From contig CALWWW010000002.1 in assembly GCA_944385365.1 (NCBI GenBank), positions 1 through 64,000 on the forward strand: a DNA stretch of 64,000 bases, written 5' to 3'. Below are positions 59,568 to 64,000 of the stretch, one piece after another; positions within the stretch are counted from its first letter, which is position 1, and every line of letters begins with the position of its first letter. The translations under genes were made by a program, and so were the position numbers. The DNA comes from an uncultured Oscillospiraceae bacterium. GTDB lineage: Bacteria > Bacillota > Clostridia > Oscillospirales > Oscillospiraceae. Under the pieces are notes generated by a model. It worked only from the letters and a program-made list of their open reading frames with translations. It did no database searches and was not told where the DNA came from.

Positions 59568-60227
59568 ATGGAATTTGCGCAGTACTTCCCCGTATGGGAC
59601 AAACTGACCGCAGAGCAGCAATCGTTGTTGATGGACTCCGTCACAGAGCGCACCATTGAGAAAGGGGAGACGGTCCACAATGGGGCTGTGTCCTGTACCG
59701 GTGTGCTGCTGATTCGCAGCGGCCGTCTCCGGTCATACATCCTGTCGGAGGACGGCAGGGAAGTGACATTATGCCGGCTATTTGACCGGGATATGTGTCT
59801 GCTGTCGGCATCCTGTATGCTGCGCAGCATCGCGTTTGAAATTGTGGTGGAAGCGGAAGAGCAGACGGACCTGTGGGTCATTCCGCCGGAAACCTACCGG
59901 GCCATTATGGAGGAATCGGCCCCGCTGGCCAATTACACCAATGAAATCATGGCCAGCCATTTTTCCGATGTCATGTGGCTGGTGGAGCAGATTCTCTGGA
60001 AAAGCCTTGACAAACGTCTGGCGGAGTTTCTGTTGGAGGAACAAGCCATCTGCGGAGATACCACGCTGAAAATCACCCATGAGATCATCGGCAATCACCT
60101 GGGAACAGCGCGGGAGGTCATCACCCGAATGCTGCGATATTTCCAGTCGGAAGGACTGGTAAAGCTGACACGAGGTACGGTGGAGCTGACAGATCTGCCC
60201 GGTTTGGCACAGCTTTGCGGCCGTTAA
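59568..60227 (+). CDS. Crp/Fnr-family transcriptional regulator
   Basis: A 219-residue regulator with an N-terminal cyclic-nucleotide-type beta barrel (KGETVHNGAVSCTGVLLIRS, GREVTLCRLFDRDMC), a long dimerisation helix and a C-terminal Crp helix-turn-helix (ITHEIIGNHLGTAREVITRM). It lacks the Fnr cysteine cluster at the N-terminus, so it is not a classic oxygen sensor. It is divergent from trxB, suggesting a redox- or nitrosative-stress role (inference). GAGGTGA precedes the ATG. Confidence 0.88.
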   Translation: MEFAQYFPVWDKLTAEQQSLLMDSVTERTIEKGETVHNGAVSCTGVLLIRSGRLRSYILSEDGREVTLCRLFDRDMCLLSASCMLRSIAFEIVVEAEEQTDLWVIPPETYRAIMEESAPLANYTNEIMASHFSDVMWLVEQILWKSLDKRLAEFLLEEQAICGDTTLKITHEIIGNHLGTAREVITRMLRYFQSEGLVKLTRGTVELTDLPGLAQLCGR

Positions 60228-60237
60228 AGACAGAAAC

Positions 60238-60270
60238 AGCCCCGGACATGTGTTTCATGTCCGGGGCTTC
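60238..60270 (+). terminator. Terminator of the Crp/Fnr gene
   Basis: AGCCCCGGACATG pairs with CATGTCCGGGGCT, followed by TTCC; between convergent genes and possibly bidirectional. Confidence 0.75.
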
Positions 60271-60287
60271 CCATCATTACGTTCGTA

Positions 60288-61457
60288 TCAGATCAGGTTC
60301 TTCTCCGTATTGGGGTCAAACAGGTGGATGCACTCAGGCAGGAAGTCCAGTTCAACCGTATCCGTATGGCTGCCGGTACCCAGGGTAGAAACGATGGCGA
60401 TGATCTCCGTGCCGTTGGCATTGACGTGGAGATGCTGCTCGCTGCCCATCATCTCGGAAACCTCCAGCTTAGCGGGGATACCGCCGTGCTTCAGCTGCAC
60501 ATGGACGGGACGGACGCCGGCAATGACAGCGCCGGACTGACGGTTGGAAGCCTTGAGCGCCTCCTGCTGCTGGGCACCCAGAACGAACCGGCGGCCCAGA
60601 ATCTCGACAGAATACTGGCCATTCTCCAGGAGCAGCTTGGCATCCTTGAAGAAGTTCATCTGCGGCACACCGATGAAGCCGGCAACGAAGATGTTGGCAG
60701 GATGGTTGAAGACCTCCTGGGGCGTGCCAATCTGCTGAATGAAGCCATCCTTCATGATGACAATGCGATCGCCCAGGGTCATGGCCTCGGTCTGATCGTG
60801 GGTAACATAAATGAAGGTGGTGTTGATGCGCTGGCGGAGCTTGATGATCTCAGCACGCATCTGGTTACGCAGCTTGGCGTCCAGGTTGGACAGGGGCTCG
60901 TCCATCAGTAGGACCTTGGGCTCACGGACGATGGCACGACCGATGGCCACACGCTGCCGCTGGCCGCCGGACAGAGCCTTGGGCTTGCGGTCCAGATACT
61001 GCGTGATATCCAGAATGGCAGCAGCTTCGCGGACCTTCTTATCGATCTCGTCCTTGGGCATCTTCTTCAGCTTCATGGAGAACGCCATGTTTTCATAAAC
61101 GGTCATATGGGGGTAGAGGGCGTAGTTCTGGAAGACCATGGCGATGTCGCGGTCCTTGGGGGCCACGTCGTTGACCAGCTTGCCGCCGATGTACAGTTCG
61201 CCATCGGAAATCTCCTCCAGGCCGGCAATCATACGCAGCGTGGTGGACTTACCGCAGCCGGAAGGACCGACGAGAACGATGAATTCCTTGTCGGCAATGT
61301 CCAGGCTGAACTGCTGGACGGCTACGACGCCTTCATCCGTGATTTGCAGGTTGGCCTTGGGCTCGTCGGACACATGTTCCTTCTTCTTCTTGGCCTTCTT
61401 GCCGCCGGCGGCGTTGGGATAGATCTTCTTGATGTTTTTCAGAACCAGGTTTGCCAT
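60288..61457 (-). CDS. MsmK/UgpC-type sugar ABC transporter ATPase
   Basis: A 389-residue ATPase energising sugar uptake ABC transporters. Walker A GPSGCGKST, signature LSGGQRQR, Walker B VLLMDEPLSNLD and a C-terminal TOBE regulatory domain (VIAGVRPVHVQLKHGGIPAK) are present. A lysine-rich insert (residues 14-25; GGKKAKKKKE) separates the first two strands, a variant seen in Clostridia. No permease or binding-protein genes are adjacent, so it probably serves several sugar systems encoded elsewhere. Confidence 0.93.
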   Translation of the reverse strand: MANLVLKNIKKIYPNAAGGKKAKKKKEHVSDEPKANLQITDEGVVAVQQFSLDIADKEFIVLVGPSGCGKSTTLRMIAGLEEISDGELYIGGKLVNDVAPKDRDIAMVFQNYALYPHMTVYENMAFSMKLKKMPKDEIDKKVREAAAILDITQYLDRKPKALSGGQRQRVAIGRAIVREPKVLLMDEPLSNLDAKLRNQMRAEIIKLRQRINTTFIYVTHDQTEAMTLGDRIVIMKDGFIQQIGTPQEVFNHPANIFVAGFIGVPQMNFFKDAKLLLENGQYSVEILGRRFVLGAQQQEALKASNRQSGAVIAGVRPVHVQLKHGGIPAKLEVSEMMGSEQHLHVNANGTEIIAIVSTLGTGSHTDTVELDFLPECIHLFDPNTEKNLI

Positions 61458-62388
61458 AAGTACTTACCTTAACTGCTGTGCCTCCGCAAGCAGCAGTCTC
61501 GCAGCCGATACAATCCATCGGACTGCTTTACGACAGGTCTCCACACTGCCGCACCGCAGGTAACGCGGAATTTCCTCCTTTAATTTCAGAAACTGACCAC
61601 AAGGAGTGGAGTGCGGTCAGTCCTTCAATCTATATGCCGGTGCACGCTGTGCACAGAGCACCTGAACAGGGGAAGGAACGCACCGCCGCCGGGGAATACC
61701 AACGACGACATCCTTTCATATTGGGGTCTATTCCCGTGCTATACCGCCAACCCTAAATAGCATCTGCGATAGTGCATAGGATGGCAGTTGGAGCAGAACA
61801 ACCCAATATTGTTTTTAAAATATCATATAATTCCGTATCTGTCCAGACCTACAGTGAATCTAAAATAAGATTTTGTGCAAAAGATGCAATAGAGGCGTCA
61901 CAATATGTACACCTTTCCCAATTTCTATGCCCAGTGGCGTATTGTTTACCAAAAGCATAAAAGAGAACGACGCCGCCCCGTTCAGGGCAGCGTCGTTCCG
62001 TTCGCTGGGAGAGAGAAGAAAGAGAGGTGTATAACGCAACACAGCAGCTTTTGGATTGCTGTGGGTCTGTCTTTTATGGTTGCAGTATACCCGGCAAATT
62101 TGAAAGAATTATGAACAAACAGCCAATAATTTTTGAACTTTATCGTTAAAAAACTATTGTATTTTTGTTCATGACCTGTTCAAAGTCCCACGATAGACTG
62201 ATACCATCAAGGCAGGCCCCCTCGTCACAAAGCGTTGGCGGCACGACTGGGCAACCTTTTTTCATATTCTCCTTCTTTTTTTCTTCCTTTCGGCGACAGG
62301 CGGGTGGTATCTTCCATCCGCCTGTCGTCGCTCTATGAAACTGTACCGGCAGCCCAGTGGGCTGCCGGTTTGAAAGGATGTACAAAAA
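61458..62388. other. 930-base region without a recognised gene
   Basis: No convincing protein gene. Visible structures: an inverted repeat (ACTGACC/GGTCAGT) near 61590-61620 in the leader of the ABC ATPase gene; a hairpin at 61965-61998 (GAACGACGC/GCGTCGTTC) that is a minus-strand terminator; a hairpin near 62293-62328 (CGACAGGCGG/CCGCCTGTCG, near-complementary); and a 39-codon minus-strand ORF at 62146-62265 with AAGGAG before its ATG. Part of it may be a small RNA ending at 61957. Composition is more AT-rich than the flanks. Confidence 0.4.
62345..62369 (-). terminator. Hairpin after pfkA
   Basis: ACCGGCAGCCCA pairs with TGGGCTGCCGGT directly after the minus-strand pfkA stop; the T-tract is short. 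Confidence 0.6.
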
Positions 62389-63366
62389 TCAGACGCCCGT
62401 CATGGCTTCCAGCACATCATACTGCTGCTGGGAGAGAGTCTTCTTCATGGACAGGCCCTCGGCCAAATCCACATCCTGCAAAACGCCGCGCACCGTGCAG
62501 ACCAGCCGGTTCTGACGTCCTTCCGCCAAAACCTGTACGGCATGGTAACCCATTCGGGTCGCCATCACACGGTCCCGGGCAGAGGGGGTACCGCCGCGCT
62601 GAATATGGCCCAGCACAGTAACACGGGGGTCCAGGGAGATGGTCTCCTTGATCTTCTGCGCGATCTCCATGGCGCTGGAAACGCCCTCGGCCACTACAAT
62701 CATATAGTGGGTTTTGCCGCGCAGTCTGGAGGTGCGGATCTTCTCGATCACATCCTTCTCAAAATCCAGGGGCTTCTCCGGAACCAGAACCGCCGTTGCG
62801 CCCACAGCAATGCCCACATACATGGCCAGGTGACCGGCGTTGCGGCCCATGACCTCCACCACCGAGCAGCGCTCGTGGGACTGCATGGTGTCGCGCAGCT
62901 TATCGATGGCTTCCACCGCAGTGTTGGAGGCCGTATCATAGCCCAAGGTATAGTCGGTGCAGGCGATGTCGTTGTCAATGGTGGCGGGTACGCCTACCAC
63001 GGGGATGCCATAGGTGGACAGGGCCTGAGCGCCGCGGAAAGTGCCATCGCCGCCGATGGCAACAATGCCGTCCAGTCCCAGCAGCTTGCAGGTATCCACA
63101 GCCTTCTTCTGGCCTTCCTCCGTCATAAACTCCTGACTGCGGGCCGTATACAGAATGGTGCCGCCGCTGCTGATAATATGATTGACGCTTTCGGCATCCA
63201 TCTTTACAATGTCTCCGTGAATCAGTCCATTCCATCCACGCCGGATGCCGACACACTCCATGCCGCGGTAGATGGCGCTGCGGACCACAGCGCGAATGGC
63301 TGCGTTCATGCCGGGGGCATCTCCGCCGCTGGTCAAAACACCAATGCGCTTAACAGTACTACTCAT
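62389..63366 (-). CDS. pfkA: ATP-dependent 6-phosphofructokinase
   Basis: A 325-residue glycolytic enzyme phosphorylating fructose 6-phosphate. GGDAPGMNAAIRAVVR and GGDGTFRGAQAL form the ATP site (Gly at the key GGDGT position), PATIDNDIACTDYTLGYDTA contains the catalytic Asp, and GHIQRGGTPSARDR is the allosteric/substrate loop. The start at 63366 follows GAGGTG; a longer frame is spurious. Confidence 0.96.
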   Translation of the reverse strand: MSSTVKRIGVLTSGGDAPGMNAAIRAVVRSAIYRGMECVGIRRGWNGLIHGDIVKMDAESVNHIISSGGTILYTARSQEFMTEEGQKKAVDTCKLLGLDGIVAIGGDGTFRGAQALSTYGIPVVGVPATIDNDIACTDYTLGYDTASNTAVEAIDKLRDTMQSHERCSVVEVMGRNAGHLAMYVGIAVGATAVLVPEKPLDFEKDVIEKIRTSRLRGKTHYMIVVAEGVSSAMEIAQKIKETISLDPRVTVLGHIQRGGTPSARDRVMATRMGYHAVQVLAEGRQNRLVCTVRGVLQDVDLAEGLSMKKTLSQQQYDVLEAMTGV

Positions 63367-63676
63367 ATTGAACACCTCATTTAATATTGGACTGCCGGAC
63401 TGCTCCGCAGGCAGGGACTCGCGCCGCTGCATCCGTTTTGGCAATATGGGCATGTGATTATTTTAATTGTATGAAAAGCAAATGTAAACTGTCAAACTGC
63501 CGATTATGTCCCGATTTTTGCGCCGCCATTGACGCTTCACTGTACAATTTGAGCAACGCAGCCTTCGTCATGGTTCTGTCTGCTTCGGCCCATGGAAATC
63601 GTTGAGACCATGGACAAATGGATGGCTCTATGGTATGATAGCGCTGTATGTAACGCAGAATCTGGAGGTATTCTCT
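63367..63676. other. Intergenic region between pfkA and the TagA gene
   Basis: 310 bases holding the divergent control regions. The plus-strand promoter at 63611-63639 is clear; no pfkA promoter with good consensus and no RNA element was seen. Confidence 0.5.
63611..63639 (+). promoter_or_regulatory. Sigma-A promoter of the TagA/WecG gene
   Basis: TGGACA (63611-63616), 17-base spacer, TATGAT (63634-63639). Confidence 0.65.
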
Positions 63677-64000
63677 GTGAAAATTGATGTGATGGGCGTC
63701 CAGTTCGACAATGTCACCATGGACGAAGCGCTGGAGCAGGCCAAGGCGATCCTGGCAGAGGGCCGGACCACCTACTGTGTGACGCCCAACCCCGAAATCG
63801 TGTATGAGGCCATGGGTGACGCCTCCTTCCGGCAGCTGCTCAACAATGCCGCCATGGTGCTGCCCGACGGCGTGGGCGTACTGCTGGGGGCGAAGATTTT
63901 GGGAACGCCTTTGAAGGAAAAAGTCTCCGGTGTCGATTTTGCCGCCCATCTGCTGCCCATTCTGGAGCAGCAGGGGAAAACGCTTTACTTATTAGGCAGC
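63677..64000 (+). CDS. tagA: WecG/TagA/CpsF-family glycosyltransferase (5' part)
   Basis: The first 108 residues of a glycosyltransferase, cut by the window edge. MKIDVMGVQFDNVTMDEALE, YCVTPNPEIVYEAMGD and AMVLPDGVGVLLGAKILGTP match the family, which adds N-acetylmannosamine to undecaprenyl-linked GlcNAc in wall teichoic acid or related surface polymers. The start is GTG at 63677, seven bases after GGAGGT. Confidence 0.88.
   Translation, partial: MKIDVMGVQFDNVTMDEALEQAKAILAEGRTTYCVTPNPEIVYEAMGDASFRQLLNNAAMVLPDGVGVLLGAKILGTPLKEKVSGVDFAAHLLPILEQQGKTLYLLGS

Noticed and set aside
60288..61457. Lysine-rich insert of the ABC ATPase as a foreign fusion
   Set aside because: Similar charged inserts at this position are common in MsmK/UgpC-type ATPases of related Clostridia.
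1..64000. tRNA, rRNA, tmRNA or CRISPR loci
   Set aside because: No cloverleaf-like sequence ending in a T-arm motif, no rRNA signature and no regularly spaced repeats were seen by eye; small degenerate tRNAs cannot be fully excluded without a scan.

Overview
The window looks like a chromosome segment of an endospore-forming, Gram-positive Clostridia member, most likely a gut Oscillospiraceae/Ruminococcaceae relative. This rests on a moderately high G+C coding style, strong AGGAGG ribosome sites, sporulation genes (cotJ cluster, cwlD, a BofC-like protein), Firmicutes-type LexA and sigma-A signals, and ECF-transporter and YolD/UmuC gene pairs typical of that group. No rRNA, tRNA or CRISPR array was recognised.

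Positions 1 to about 12.4 kb are part of a conjugative/mobilizable element: small accessory genes, an element-borne NAD-dependent DNA ligase, a DUF3846 protein, a small resolvase, an AT-rich gene of unknown function beside a very long RNA-like hairpin, a DUF3102 protein, a VirD4-type coupling ATPase, a MobA/MobL relaxase and a large serine recombinase closed by a terminator. Next come a DUF3990/DUF3791 pair (possible ADP-ribosyltransferase toxin-antitoxin), an unknown secretion-context protein and a SprA-like putative metalloprotease.

The most striking region is 15.0-20.8 kb. The spore-coat gene cotJC (manganese-catalase family) is cut in two by a 4.8-kb element carrying its own large serine recombinase. 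The two halves share a 12-bp direct repeat (15375-15386 and 20170-20181). Recombination between the copies restores the frame exactly and gives a 186-residue CotJC. This is the architecture of a skin-type intervening element (as in sigK), here in cotJC. The cargo is a LysR regulator, a KTSC protein, a zinc alcohol dehydrogenase and two small membrane proteins. Upstream, cotJA and cotJB are fused.

From 21 to 64 kb the content is mostly housekeeping: cwlD-radA, a DHHW/MBOAT acetylation pair, a DeoR regulator, the rpmG-secE-nusG-rplK-rplA and rplJ-rplL operons (rpoB does not follow), ruvX, a two-piece TSUP transporter, tcdA, a foldase-type PPIase, a probable 6S RNA, DUF1292, PBP1A, an rRNA methyltransferase, ecfA1-ecfA2-ecfT-truA, a ClpE/ClpC-like unfoldase, a frameshifted hydrolase, an ECF sigma/anti-sigma pair, an SOS-controlled UmuC-YolD operon, a metallopeptidase-NUDIX pair, an XRE/DUF3169 operon with palindromic operators, a two-subunit LysO exporter, a MATE pump, 3-methyladenine glycosylase, thioredoxin reductase with a divergent Crp/Fnr regulator, an MsmK/UgpC-type ATPase, pfkA, and the start of a TagA/WecG glycosyltransferase that runs off the right edge.
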